From the NCBI RefSeq assembly GCF_031455195.1, contig NZ_JAVDSH010000006.1, forward strand, positions 1-64,000: a DNA stretch of 64,000 bases, in the 5' to 3' direction. The notes under the pieces were generated by a model. The model ran no database searches and was not told the origin of the DNA. It saw only the letters and a list, made by a program, of their open reading frames with translations. The translations under genes and the position numbers were made by a program. Of the stretch, positions 16,872 to 25,280 are shown piece by piece. Every line of letters begins with the position of its first letter. Position 1 is the stretch's first letter. Source of the DNA: Arthrobacter nitroguajacolicus_D. Its GTDB lineage: Bacteria; Actinomycetota; Actinomycetes; Actinomycetales; Micrococcaceae.

Positions 16872-17744
16872 TCAGCGAACGGCGACGCGCAGCTTGTTCC
16901 GCCACGGGTCGTCGAACTGAAGCTCCGCCCCGGTGTGGTGGTTTTGGACGCCCGCGACCTTCAGCCGATCTGCCAGCATCGCTACGTCATCAGCCGTGGG
17001 AACTTCGATCAGGACTTCCCCCAGCCCGAGCGTGTCCTTCCGGGGTCCGGCGCCGCGGCTGTTCCAAACGTTCATGGCCATGTGGTGGTGGTAGCCACCG
17101 GCGGACACGAACAGGGCCTGGCCATGCCATCCCGCGGTCCGTTCGAACCCCAGGGTTTCCACGTAGAATTTTTGCGCTGTTTCGACATCGCCCACCTGAA
17201 GGTGCACGTGACCGATCCCGGCAGCTGCCTCGCGCTGGCCGGTCACGGCAGCTTCACTCAGGTGTTGCTGCAGGAACCGCTGCGGTGGAAGTGCGACGTT
17301 GTCCATGACGACATTCTTGCCGTCCCACTGCCACAGTTCGCGGGGCTTGTCGTAATAGAGCTCAATGCCGTTGCCCTCGGGGTCTGTGAAATAGAACGCC
17401 TCGCTGACGAGGTGGTCGGCGCTTCCAGCAAAGGCGCGGGGCTCATATTCTGCCGCCGTGGCAATGGTGGCCGCCAGGGATGGCTGGTCCTCGAAGAGAA
17501 TGGCGGTGTGGAAGAGGCCCGCTTCCCCGCGCCCGGGAATTTGCAGGCCGGAGGCGGGCGCCAGGTGGACAACAGGCTTTCCCGTGCGGCCGAGGTACAG
17601 CCCGCCATCCTGCTCGGCCACAATATTCAGGCCCAAGGCGCGCTGGTAGTAGTCGCTCATGACCTTCATGTCGCCAACCTTGAGCATGACGGTGCCCATG
17701 GTGAGTTCGGCAGGAAGAAGATCCTGGCTGCTTGCTGTAGTCAT
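16872..17744 (-). CDS. Two-domain VOC family protein (catechol 2,3-dioxygenase / glyoxalase-like)
   Basis: 290 residues from ATG 17744 with AGGAG 6 nt upstream. Two vicinal-oxygen-chelate modules are visible: N-terminal (TMGTVMLKVGDMKVMSDYYQ, ending DPEGNGIELYY) and C-terminal (IGHVHLQVGDVETAQKFYVE, ending DDPWRNKLRVAV). Histidines in GHVHL and YHHHMA could bind metal; the usual final glutamate is not evident in the C-terminal module. The layout resembles CatE-type extradiol dioxygenases, but the substrate cannot be told from sequence. A perfect 12-bp palindrome lies 60 bp upstream of the start. Confidence 0.82.
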   Translation of the reverse strand: MTTASSQDLLPAELTMGTVMLKVGDMKVMSDYYQRALGLNIVAEQDGGLYLGRTGKPVVHLAPASGLQIPGRGEAGLFHTAILFEDQPSLAATIATAAEYEPRAFAGSADHLVSEAFYFTDPEGNGIELYYDKPRELWQWDGKNVVMDNVALPPQRFLQQHLSEAAVTGQREAAAGIGHVHLQVGDVETAQKFYVETLGFERTAGWHGQALFVSAGGYHHHMAMNVWNSRGAGPRKDTLGLGEVLIEVPTADDVAMLADRLKVAGVQNHHTGAELQFDDPWRNKLRVAVR

Positions 17745-17804
17745 GTGAAGCTCCTGGGTTTGAGGCTGCCGCCCTTTCGGCACCTTCTACTACTACTAAA
17801 TTAC

Positions 17805-17816
17805 TTGAAGCTTCAA
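17805..17816 (-). promoter_or_regulatory. Palindromic operator candidate upstream of the VOC gene
   Basis: TTGAAGCTTCAA is a perfect 12-bp palindrome inside an A/T-rich patch, about 60 bp upstream of the VOC start and just beyond the amidohydrolase stop. Flanking bases extend the symmetry partially. The shape is typical of MarR-family operators, but no regulator gene is adjacent, so the assignment is inference. Confidence 0.4.
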
Positions 17817-17823
17817 TTTATTC

Positions 17824-18906
17824 CTAGCGGACGACCTCGCCACGCAAAACAATGTGCTGAAGTTCAGCGACCGTGTTGAGTTCGATGCGGGGATCCGCAC
17901 GGCAAAGAACGACGTCGGCACTCGCCCCTTCGCTGATGGCGTCGACACCCAGCCACGCCCTGGCGCCCCACGTGGCTGCATCCAGGACAGCGGATGGCGG
18001 CAGGCCGGCGTCGTGCAGTTCCTTCATCTCATCCGCAATCCGGCCGTGCTTGATCACGCTGCCGGCATCCGTGCCCGTGTAGATGGTGACACCGGCTTCG
18101 TAGGCTTCCAGCACGCGGTCGTGGCGGCGTTCCCACAGCCTGGCCATATGATCCGCATAGATCGGAAACTTGGGAGCAGCCTGGGCGGAGATGTCCGGAA
18201 AGGTCGCGATGTTGACCAGCGTCGGGACAATGGGTACATCCTGCTCCACCAGCCGGGGAAGGTGCCGCGGCAAAAGACCCGTCGCGTGTTCGATGCAGTC
18301 GATGTTGGCGTCCAGCATGTCGTCGATGGTGTCTTCGGCGAAGCAATGCGCCGTGACCCTGGCACCCTCATCATGCGCGGCCGAAATGGCGTCCTTGACC
18401 AGCTTGGCCGGGAAGGATGCGGCCAGGTCCCCGACGCCGCGATCGATCCAGTCGCCCACCAGCTTCACCCAGCCATCGCCGTCACGGGCTTCCTTGCGAA
18501 CGGTTTCGACGAGTTGTTCGGGTTCGATTTCATGCCCCAGCCCGCGGAGGTACCGCCGGTCCCTGGCAATATGCCGGCCAGCCCTGATCAGTCGCGGCAA
18601 ATCCGCACGGCCTTGGACCCAGCGCGTGTCGCTGGGCGATCCGGCATCGCGGATCAACAGCGTGCCGGCTGCAAGGTCTGCCAGCGCCTGGGCGAGGGTA
18701 GTCTGGCCATCGACCGCACCGCCTGGTCCGAGGCCTATGTGGCAGTGCGCGTCGACAAAGCCCGGCAGGACCCAGCCGTCGAGCACTGCATTCGGCGCCC
18801 CCACGGGTTTGATGAATGTCAGGCGGCCGTCAACGGACCACATGCCCCGGCGTTCCTCGCCTGCCGCCACGAGCACCGTACCGCTGAATTCGATGATGTT
18901 GGCCAT
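17824..18906 (-). CDS. Amidohydrolase family protein
   Basis: 360 residues. It is a metal-dependent hydrolase with a TIM barrel. Metal ligands are visible as His54 and His56 (VDAHCHIGLG), a likely carboxylated Lys148 (GWVKLVGDW), His187 (VTAHCFAED), His207 (CIEHATG) and Asp in TGTDAGS near residue 280. This pattern fits the imidazolonepropionase/prolidase-like branch of the superfamily; the substrate is unknown. The C-terminal PRIELNTVAELQHIVLRGEVV strand belongs to the composite beta-sandwich. It is 79 bp upstream of the VOC gene on the same strand. Confidence 0.87.
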   Translation of the reverse strand: MANIIEFSGTVLVAAGEERRGMWSVDGRLTFIKPVGAPNAVLDGWVLPGFVDAHCHIGLGPGGAVDGQTTLAQALADLAAGTLLIRDAGSPSDTRWVQGRADLPRLIRAGRHIARDRRYLRGLGHEIEPEQLVETVRKEARDGDGWVKLVGDWIDRGVGDLAASFPAKLVKDAISAAHDEGARVTAHCFAEDTIDDMLDANIDCIEHATGLLPRHLPRLVEQDVPIVPTLVNIATFPDISAQAAPKFPIYADHMARLWERRHDRVLEAYEAGVTIYTGTDAGSVIKHGRIADEMKELHDAGLPPSAVLDAATWGARAWLGVDAISEGASADVVLCRADPRIELNTVAELQHIVLRGEVVR

Positions 18907-18996
18907 GGCAAAAGCCTAGCCGGGCCTGCCGACCGCAGGCCCGCAACGCACATATGACTGTGCGCCCGCTGGCAGCTGTGGTAGCTTCAACTACGA

Positions 18997-19087
18997 CCAC
19001 ACGGGGGCCCCTGCAGGGGCTGAGATCGGACTGACGCAGTCTGCGACCGTTGAACCTGTCCGGGTAATGCCGGCGAAGGAAGTGAGC
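18997..19087 (+). ncRNA. TPP riboswitch (THI element) controlling thiC
   Basis: The conserved aptamer features are present in order: ACGGGGGCCC, the CTGAGAT thi-box core (19020-19026), CAGTCTGCGACCGTTGAACCTG and CCGGGTAATGCCGGCGAAGGA. Binding of thiamine pyrophosphate normally represses thiC expression. The 3' end of the aptamer runs into the purine-rich ribosome binding region of thiC (AAGGAAGTG), so control of translation initiation is likely. Confidence 0.95.
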
Positions 19088-19093
19088 AGTCCC

Positions 19094-20941
19094 TTGAGCA
19101 CTACAAAAGCACAGCACAGCCCTGCCCAAAACGAATCCGTCATGGACACCGGGGCATCAGAAACCGTGACCCAGTCGCTGAAATCCCACTCGCTGGGATG
19201 GCTTGAAGATCCCGAAAAGGGGATCCGCGTCCCCGTCACTGAGATCGCGCTTGAGCCCTCCCCCAACGGCCAGGCGAACCCACCCCTGAAGGTTTATCGA
19301 ACTGCCGGACCGGGCAGCGATCCGAGAGTCGGGCTGGAACCGTTCCGCGCACCATGGATCGAAGGCCGGGGCGACACGGAGCCGTATTCGGGGCGGGAAA
19401 GGAACCTGCTCGACGACGGCAGGTCCGCAGTACGGCGGGGGGCGGCATCGGCGGAGTGGAAGGGCGCACAACCGGTGCCCCGCCGCGCCGTCGAGCAGAG
19501 AACCGTCACCCAGATGCACTATGCAAAGAAGGGCATAGTGACGCAGGAGATGCAGTTCGTGGCATTGCGCGAGAACTGCGACGTTGAATTGGTCCGCAGC
19601 GAAGTGGCCGCCGGACGGGCAATCATCCCCAGCAACATCAACCACCCGGAATCCGAACCGATGATCATCGGCAAGGCGTTCCTGGTCAAGATCAACGCCA
19701 ATATCGGCAACTCAGCGGTCACCAGCTCCATCACCGAGGAAGTGGACAAACTGCAGTGGGCGGCGCAATGGGGTGCTGATACCGTCATGGACCTCTCGAC
19801 AGGCGATGACATCCACACCACGCGAGAATGGATCATCCGCAACTCTCCTGTTCCGATCGGCACGGTCCCCATCTACCAGGCACTCGAAAAGGTCAACGGC
19901 GAGGCCAACGAGCTCACGTGGGAGATCTTCCGTGACACTGTGATCGAGCAGTGCGAACAGGGTGTGGACTACATGACCGTCCATGCCGGTGTCCTGCTGC
20001 GCTACGTCCCGCTGACTGCCAACCGCGTCACGGGAATCGTTTCCCGGGGCGGCTCGATCATGGCTGGCTGGTGCCTGGCCCACCACCAGGAGAACTTCCT
20101 TTACACGCACTTCGACGAACTGTGCGAAATCTTCGCCAAGTACGACGTCGCCTTTTCGCTCGGCGACGGGCTGCGTCCTGGCTCCATCGCCGACGCAAAT
20201 GATGCCGCACAGTTCGCCGAACTGGACACCCTTGCCGAGCTGACCCAGCGGGCGTGGGAGTTCGACGTCCAGGTCATGGTGGAAGGCCCGGGGCACATCC
20301 CCTTCCACCTGGTCCGCGAAAACGTGGAACGCCAGCAGGAGCTGTGCAAAGGTGCCCCCTTCTACACCTTGGGCCCCCTGGTCACGGATGTCGCACCCGG
20401 GTACGACCACATCACCTCAGCCATTGGCGCGACCGAAATTGCGCGCTACGGCACGGCAATGCTCTGCTATGTGACACCGAAGGAGCACCTGGGCCTGCCG
20501 AACAAGGACGACGTCAAAACCGGTGTCATCACCTACAAGATCGCCGCCCACGCCGCAGATCTCGCCAAGGGGCACCCGGGAGCGAACGAGCGGGACGACG
20601 CCCTGTCCAAAGCCCGATTCGAGTTCCGTTGGCGCGACCAGTTCGCACTGTCCCTGGACCCTGTGACGGCCGAGGCCTTCCACGACGAAACCCTTCCCGC
20701 CGAACCGGCCAAGACCGCGCACTTCTGCTCGATGTGCGGTCCCAAATTCTGCTCGATGCGGATCAGCCAGGACATCCGCGATGAATACGGTTCAGCTGAA
20801 GCGCAGGCCGCAATCGCCGGCATGTACAGCGGAATGCAGGAAAAAAGCCAGGAGTTCCTGGCCTCTGGAGGGAAGGTCTACCTGCCCGAACTCCAGGTTC
20901 CCGGCAATGCGGGCAAAAGCAGCTCAGGAAGCCTGAACTGA
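19094..20941 (+). CDS. thiC: Phosphomethylpyrimidine synthase ThiC
   Basis: About 615 residues. It converts aminoimidazole ribotide to hydroxymethylpyrimidine phosphate in thiamine synthesis by radical SAM chemistry. The C-terminal iron-sulfur motif CSMCGPKFC (CxxCxxxxC) is clear, as are the GTVPIYQAL and RGGSIMAGWCLAHHQENFLY segments. The start is uncertain: the ATG at 19067 lies inside the riboswitch, so TTG at 19094 behind AAGGAAGTG is chosen; ATG 19142 is another option. Its end overlaps the convergent hydrolase gene by 18 bp. Confidence 0.94.
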   Translation: MSTTKAQHSPAQNESVMDTGASETVTQSLKSHSLGWLEDPEKGIRVPVTEIALEPSPNGQANPPLKVYRTAGPGSDPRVGLEPFRAPWIEGRGDTEPYSGRERNLLDDGRSAVRRGAASAEWKGAQPVPRRAVEQRTVTQMHYAKKGIVTQEMQFVALRENCDVELVRSEVAAGRAIIPSNINHPESEPMIIGKAFLVKINANIGNSAVTSSITEEVDKLQWAAQWGADTVMDLSTGDDIHTTREWIIRNSPVPIGTVPIYQALEKVNGEANELTWEIFRDTVIEQCEQGVDYMTVHAGVLLRYVPLTANRVTGIVSRGGSIMAGWCLAHHQENFLYTHFDELCEIFAKYDVAFSLGDGLRPGSIADANDAAQFAELDTLAELTQRAWEFDVQVMVEGPGHIPFHLVRENVERQQELCKGAPFYTLGPLVTDVAPGYDHITSAIGATEIARYGTAMLCYVTPKEHLGLPNKDDVKTGVITYKIAAHAADLAKGHPGANERDDALSKARFEFRWRDQFALSLDPVTAEAFHDETLPAEPAKTAHFCSMCGPKFCSMRISQDIRDEYGSAEAQAAIAGMYSGMQEKSQEFLASGGKVYLPELQVPGNAGKSSSGSLN

Positions 20942-21646
20942 CATGGCCCGGCCAACGTCCGCAACAAATGAGCGAATGACATGATCGCCATCGACTGAAT
21001 CCTGGGGCCGGTGCCCGCCCGCTGCGACGCGGCGGAGGGCGCCGGTTTCCTGGAGGTACCCCGCGATTTCCTCGTAGAGCGGTTCCCATCCACCGGTGAG
21101 GACCAAGGTGGGGACGCCGGGCACGATGTGAAGCGGCGCTTCCCATGGCGGTGCCTGGAGCCTTAGCCTGCGTGCGGACCTCTGGGCCTCCGGCGTGTCC
21201 AGTCCCCCGGTTTCGGCCGAAAACGCCCTGCGGAAGTATTCCCGCTGGTAATCGGCGTCATTTAGTTGTGCCCGGACGTCGAACAACGGTTCCATGAGCG
21301 CACGATGGGAAGCCGTGGCAGGGAGCTCGGCTGTCAGCGACAAGCAGGCCGGCTCCACCAGGGAGAGCGAGTGCACAAGGTCGGGGCGCTCGATCGCTGC
21401 AAGCATGGCGGAAATGGCGCCTTGCTCATGCGCCACGACGTGGCCTCCACCGGAGTCGACCAATGCATTGATCACGATGGCGACGTCTGCCCACACATTG
21501 GATTGCACCGGTTCGTCGACGGTCGAAAAACCGTGCCTCCGCAGGAACAAGGCGTCATAGGCCAGCGCCATGCCGTGTTGCTTCGGCCAGGCTGCGGCGC
21601 CGAAACTCCCCAGGCCGTGAACGAAGACTACGCGCTGCTTGTGCAT
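20924..21646 (-). CDS. Alpha/beta-hydrolase fold protein with atypical nucleophile elbow
   Basis: 240 residues. The N-terminal RVVFVHGLGSFG strand-loop and the C-terminal GGHRPQDS (histidine loop) are those of alpha/beta hydrolases. The nucleophile elbow, normally GxSxG, reads AHEQG (residues 72-76), so the Ser/Cys/Asp nucleophile is replaced by Glu74. The protein may be non-catalytic or use other chemistry. It has no signal peptide. It converges with thiC, overlapping its last codons, and lies 59 bp downstream of ffh on the same strand. Confidence 0.75.
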   Translation of the reverse strand: MHKQRVVFVHGLGSFGAAAWPKQHGMALAYDALFLRRHGFSTVDEPVQSNVWADVAIVINALVDSGGGHVVAHEQGAISAMLAAIERPDLVHSLSLVEPACLSLTAELPATASHRALMEPLFDVRAQLNDADYQREYFRRAFSAETGGLDTPEAQRSARRLRLQAPPWEAPLHIVPGVPTLVLTGGWEPLYEEIAGYLQETGALRRVAAGGHRPQDSVDGDHVIRSFVADVGRAMSVQAS

Positions 21647-21705
21647 TGGTTCAGCCTATTCCACGGCTCTGACATCCCAACTGACTGACAGTTGGGACGC
21701 ACTAT

Positions 21706-23286
21706 CTACTTACCGAGGAACTTGTCGAAGCCCTTGGGAAGGTTCAGCGACGACGGGTCGAAGTCCGCGGCGCCTTGTCCGAAAGCCGCGCCCGTAGGTG
21801 CCGCAGAGGCAGCATTGGCCCGCTTGGCCTCCGCGTCGCGAAGTTCCTGGGCAGCCTTGGCCGGGTTGCCGGATCGTGCCTTCTTCTTGGGAGTGTTCTT
21901 CCCGTTCTTGCGTCCGCCACCAGGGCCACCGAGGCCGGGCATTCCAGGCATACCCGGCATGCCACCGCCCTGGGCCAGCTTCTTCATCATCTTCTGCGCC
22001 TGCGCGAAGCGTTCCAGCAGGCCGTTGACCTCCGAGACGTGCACGCCGGAACCCCTGGCGATACGGGCGCGGCGGGAGCCGTTGATGATCTTCGGCGCAA
22101 CACGCTCGTGCGGAGTCATGGAACGGACGATCGCCTCGACGCGGTCGATCTCTTTTTCGTCGAAGTTCTCCAGCTGCTGACGGATGTTCTGCGCACCCGG
22201 CATCATCATGAGCATCTTCTTCATGGAGCCCATGTTGCGGATCTGCTGCATCTGGGCGAGGAAGTCGTCCAGGGTGAAGTCTTCCTGGTCGGCGAACTTC
22301 TTCGCCATCCGGGCAGCTTCGTCCTTGTCCCATGCCTTCTCCGCCTGCTCGATCAGGGTGAGGACGTCACCCATGTCCAGGATGCGGGAAGCCATGCGGT
22401 CCGGGTGGAAGAGCTCAAAGTCGTCCAGGCCCTCGCCGGTGGACGCGAACATGACGGGCTTGCCGGTAACGGACGCCACTGAAAGTGCGGCACCACCGCG
22501 GGCGTCGCCGTCGAGCTTTGACAGGACGATGCCCGTGAAGTTGACGCCTTCATCGAAGGCCATCGCCGTGTTCACGGCGTCCTGGCCGATCATGGAGTCG
22601 ATCACGAAGAGGACTTCATTGGGGATGATCGCCTGACGGATCCGGCGTGCCTGGTCCATCATTTCGGCGTCGACGCCGAGGCGTCCGGCGGTGTCGACGA
22701 TCACGACGTCGTGCAGCTTCTGGCGCGCTTCCTCGACGCCGGCCTTTGCGACGGCAACCGGGTCACCGGCAGGGTGTTCAAGTTCGGAGGTGGCGCCGGG
22801 GTGCGGAGCGAAAACCGGGACACCGGCCCGCTGGCCAACAACCTGGAGCTGCGTCACTGCATTGGGACGCTGAAGGTCGCAGGCAACCAGCATGGGGCTG
22901 TGGCCCTGGGCCTTGAGCCACTTGGACAGCTTGCCGGCAAGGGTGGTCTTACCGGCACCCTGGAGGCCGGCGAGCATGATGATGGTGGGCCCGTTCTTGG
23001 CCAAGCGGATACGGCGGGTCTCGCCACCGAGGATTTCCTTCAGTTCCTCGTTGACGATCTTCACGATCTGCTGGCTCGGATTCAGCGCACCTGAAACTTC
23101 GGCGCCCAGCGCACGTTCACGGATGCGCCCAGTGAATTCGCGGACCACCGATACGGCGACGTCCGCATCCAACAGGGCACGGCGGATCTCCCGGACTGTG
23201 GCGTCGACGTCAGCCTCAGTGAGGCGGCCCTTGCCACGGAGGTTCTTGAAGGTTGCTGTCAACCGGTCAGAGAGTGAATTGAACAC
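21706..23286 (-). CDS. ffh: Signal recognition particle protein Ffh
   Basis: 526 residues starting GTG. It binds signal sequences and, with 4.5S-type RNA and FtsY, delivers nascent membrane proteins. An N-domain (1-90) precedes the GTPase G domain with AGLQGAGKTTLAGKL (106-120), DTAGR and TKLDGDARGG, and a Met-rich M domain follows (about 300-435). The C-terminal tail contains GMPGMPGMPGLGGPGGG and a basic KKKARSG stretch. rpsP-khpA-rimM-trmD-rplS lie downstream on the same strand but several genes intervene. Confidence 0.97.
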   Translation of the reverse strand: MFNSLSDRLTATFKNLRGKGRLTEADVDATVREIRRALLDADVAVSVVREFTGRIRERALGAEVSGALNPSQQIVKIVNEELKEILGGETRRIRLAKNGPTIIMLAGLQGAGKTTLAGKLSKWLKAQGHSPMLVACDLQRPNAVTQLQVVGQRAGVPVFAPHPGATSELEHPAGDPVAVAKAGVEEARQKLHDVVIVDTAGRLGVDAEMMDQARRIRQAIIPNEVLFVIDSMIGQDAVNTAMAFDEGVNFTGIVLSKLDGDARGGAALSVASVTGKPVMFASTGEGLDDFELFHPDRMASRILDMGDVLTLIEQAEKAWDKDEAARMAKKFADQEDFTLDDFLAQMQQIRNMGSMKKMLMMMPGAQNIRQQLENFDEKEIDRVEAIVRSMTPHERVAPKIINGSRRARIARGSGVHVSEVNGLLERFAQAQKMMKKLAQGGGMPGMPGMPGLGGPGGGRKNGKNTPKKKARSGNPAKAAQELRDAEAKRANAASAAPTGAAFGQGAADFDPSSLNLPKGFDKFLGK

Positions 23287-23344
23287 GCGCCGTGCACTTC
23301 TTTCGATGGTCTACGAATGGCGGCCAATGCGGCACGCCAGAGTC

Positions 23345-23372
23345 TTGACGATTCTTGCCCCGGCAATATAAC
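23345..23372 (+). promoter_or_regulatory. Predicted sigma-70-type promoter upstream of the glucose-6-phosphate dehydrogenase gene
   Basis: TTGACG (23345-23350), a 16-bp spacer and TATAAC (23367-23372) make a near-consensus promoter pointing right, about 80 bp before the GTG at 23452. Confidence 0.5.
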
Positions 23373-23451
23373 TCCACTATGGGATGACTCAACTACGGGA
23401 CTCGACTATCTAGGGTACCAAGTCGCACCTCCAAGATGGCATGCTGGCACG

Positions 23452-24852
23452 GTGACCAGTAAAACAACTGTAAAAACATTGCTCATCCTCGGCGCATCCG
23501 GAGACCTGACGGGCAGGTTGCTGCTGCCCGGCCTGGCAGGGCTGTTGGCCTCAGGCGGGGCTCCGGGGCTGCGGTTGGTGGGCGCCGGGTCTGACCCCTG
23601 GTCTCCGGAACAATGGAGCGAACGGGTGGACGGCGCTTTTGCGGCCGCGTCCAAGGACGCCGATTCCCAGGGGCAGGCGGCGTTGGCGGCCGTTGCCGAA
23701 AGCACCAGGTATCACCAATTGGATGTCACGGCCGACGGGCCGCTGGCGGAGTTGCTGTCGCAGCTGGAAGGTCCGGTCGCGATCTACTTTGCGTTGCCGC
23801 CCCATATCAGCCAGAAGGCCTGCGAGGTCCTGCACCCCGAGCAGTTGCCGGCCGGAACCCGCCTGGTCATGGAGAAGCCGTTTGGTTCGGGCACCGAATC
23901 GGCGCACGAGCTGAACAAGACGCTGGCTGCGCTGGTGCCCGAAGACCATATCCACCGTGTGGACCACTTCCTGGGTAAGGCCACGGTGTTGAACATCCTT
24001 GGCTTTCGCTTCGCCAACAGGTTCCTGGAGCCCGTATGGAACCGGGAACATATCGAAAAGGTGGAGGTCATTTTCGACGAAGACCTCGCTCTTGAGGGCC
24101 GTGCCCGCTACTACGACACCGCTGGCGCGCTCAGGGACATGATCCAAAGCCATCTCCTGCACATCATGGCGTTCCTGGCCATCGACCCGCCGGCGACCAT
24201 CGACGAACGAGACCTCCGGGACGCCGTCGCCACGGTCTTGCGTGCCAGCAGCATCAAGGCCCCCTTCAGCGCGTCGACGCGTCGTGCCCGGTACACGGCC
24301 GGAACCTTGGGAGAACGTACGGTACCCGACTACGCCGCGGAAGAAGGCGTAGATCCCTCAAGGAACACTGAAACACTCGCAGAGGTCTGCGTGAACATTG
24401 ACAACTGGCGCTGGAAGGGCGTCCCGTTCATCCTCCGCTCCGGCAAGGCCATGGGTCAGCGGCGCAAGGAGGCCGTCATCACGTTCCGCCCGGTCCCCCA
24501 CCTGCCCAAGGGATTCTCAGGCTTGGATTCGCCCAATCAGTTGCGGATCGGTTTCGGACCCGACGTTTTGGAGCTCGACATCGATGTCAACGGCCCCGGC
24601 GACATCTTCACCTTGGACCGCGCCAGCCTGGTGACGGAGCTCAACGCCCCAGGCATGCTGCCCTACGGCGAAGTGCTGGAAGGGATCCTCAACGGCGATC
24701 CCCTTCTCTCCGTCCGGGGCGATACGGCCGAGGACTGCTGGCGGATCATCGAACCCGTCCTCGCCGCATGGGCGAACGGCGACGTACCCCTGGAAGAATA
24801 CGACGCCGGCAGCGACGGGCCAGCGAACTGGCCCACCAGCGACGTGGGCTAG
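23452..24852 (+). CDS. zwf: Glucose-6-phosphate dehydrogenase (stand-alone paralog)
   Basis: 466 residues from GTG 23452; the reading frame extends 45 codons upstream, but the family begins at the nucleotide-binding strand LLILGASGDLTGRLLLPGL. It oxidises glucose-6-phosphate with NAD(P)+ in the pentose phosphate pathway. The GASGDL dinucleotide motif and the substrate-site motif RVDHFLGK (canonically RIDHYLGK) are present. It is not accompanied by tkt, tal, opcA or pgl here, so it is likely a second copy beside an operon-borne zwf elsewhere. No strong ribosome binding site is visible. A terminator follows. Confidence 0.88.
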   Translation: MTSKTTVKTLLILGASGDLTGRLLLPGLAGLLASGGAPGLRLVGAGSDPWSPEQWSERVDGAFAAASKDADSQGQAALAAVAESTRYHQLDVTADGPLAELLSQLEGPVAIYFALPPHISQKACEVLHPEQLPAGTRLVMEKPFGSGTESAHELNKTLAALVPEDHIHRVDHFLGKATVLNILGFRFANRFLEPVWNREHIEKVEVIFDEDLALEGRARYYDTAGALRDMIQSHLLHIMAFLAIDPPATIDERDLRDAVATVLRASSIKAPFSASTRRARYTAGTLGERTVPDYAAEEGVDPSRNTETLAEVCVNIDNWRWKGVPFILRSGKAMGQRRKEAVITFRPVPHLPKGFSGLDSPNQLRIGFGPDVLELDIDVNGPGDIFTLDRASLVTELNAPGMLPYGEVLEGILNGDPLLSVRGDTAEDCWRIIEPVLAAWANGDVPLEEYDAGSDGPANWPTSDVG

Positions 24853-24869
24853 AGACTGTGGCAAAGACA

Positions 24870-24907
24870 AAGCGGGCCGGGTACCTTGACTGGTACCCGG
24901 CCCGCTT
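24870..24907. terminator. Bidirectional terminator between zwf and glnB
   Basis: A perfect 16-bp stem (24870-24885 with 24892-24907, AAGCGGGCCGGGTACC) with a TTGACT loop separates two convergent genes. Confidence 0.85.
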
Positions 24908-24941
24908 CGTAGTGCCTCAATAGCTGGTGGAAGCCGATGGC

Positions 24942-25280
24942 CTAAATGGCCGCCGCGCCCCGTTCACCCGTCCGGACCCGGACTGCCTCGTAGACATCCA
25001 CGGTCCATACTTTGCCGTCGCCGGCCCTGCCGGTGTTCGAGCTGGCGATGAGGACATCAAGGATGTCGTCCGCCTGTTCGTCCGTGGCAAGGACCTCGAT
25101 CCGGATCTTTGGCAGCAGGTCCACGTTGTACTCAGCTCCGCGGTACACCTCGGTGTAGCCGCGCTGCCGGCCGTAGCCGCTTGCTGCGCTGACCGTCAGG
25201 CCCTGGACCCCGTAAGCTTCGAGGCCTTCCCGGACTGCTTCGAGCTTTTCGGGACGGACGATCGCTGTGATGAGCTTCAT
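24942..25280 (-). CDS. glnB: Nitrogen regulatory protein PII
   Basis: 112 residues. It is a trimeric signal protein that senses 2-oxoglutarate and ATP/ADP and blocks the ammonium channel AmtB. The T-loop residue Tyr51 (YRGAEYNVDLLPK) is kept, so modification by GlnD is possible. The B-loop TGRAGDGKVWT is intact. Its start overlaps the amtB stop by 4 nt. A glnD gene, often next in Actinobacteria, is absent here; zwf and ffh follow instead. Being linked to amtB, it could equally be named glnK. Confidence 0.95.
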   Translation of the reverse strand: MKLITAIVRPEKLEAVREGLEAYGVQGLTVSAASGYGRQRGYTEVYRGAEYNVDLLPKIRIEVLATDEQADDILDVLIASSNTGRAGDGKVWTVDVYEAVRVRTGERGAAAI

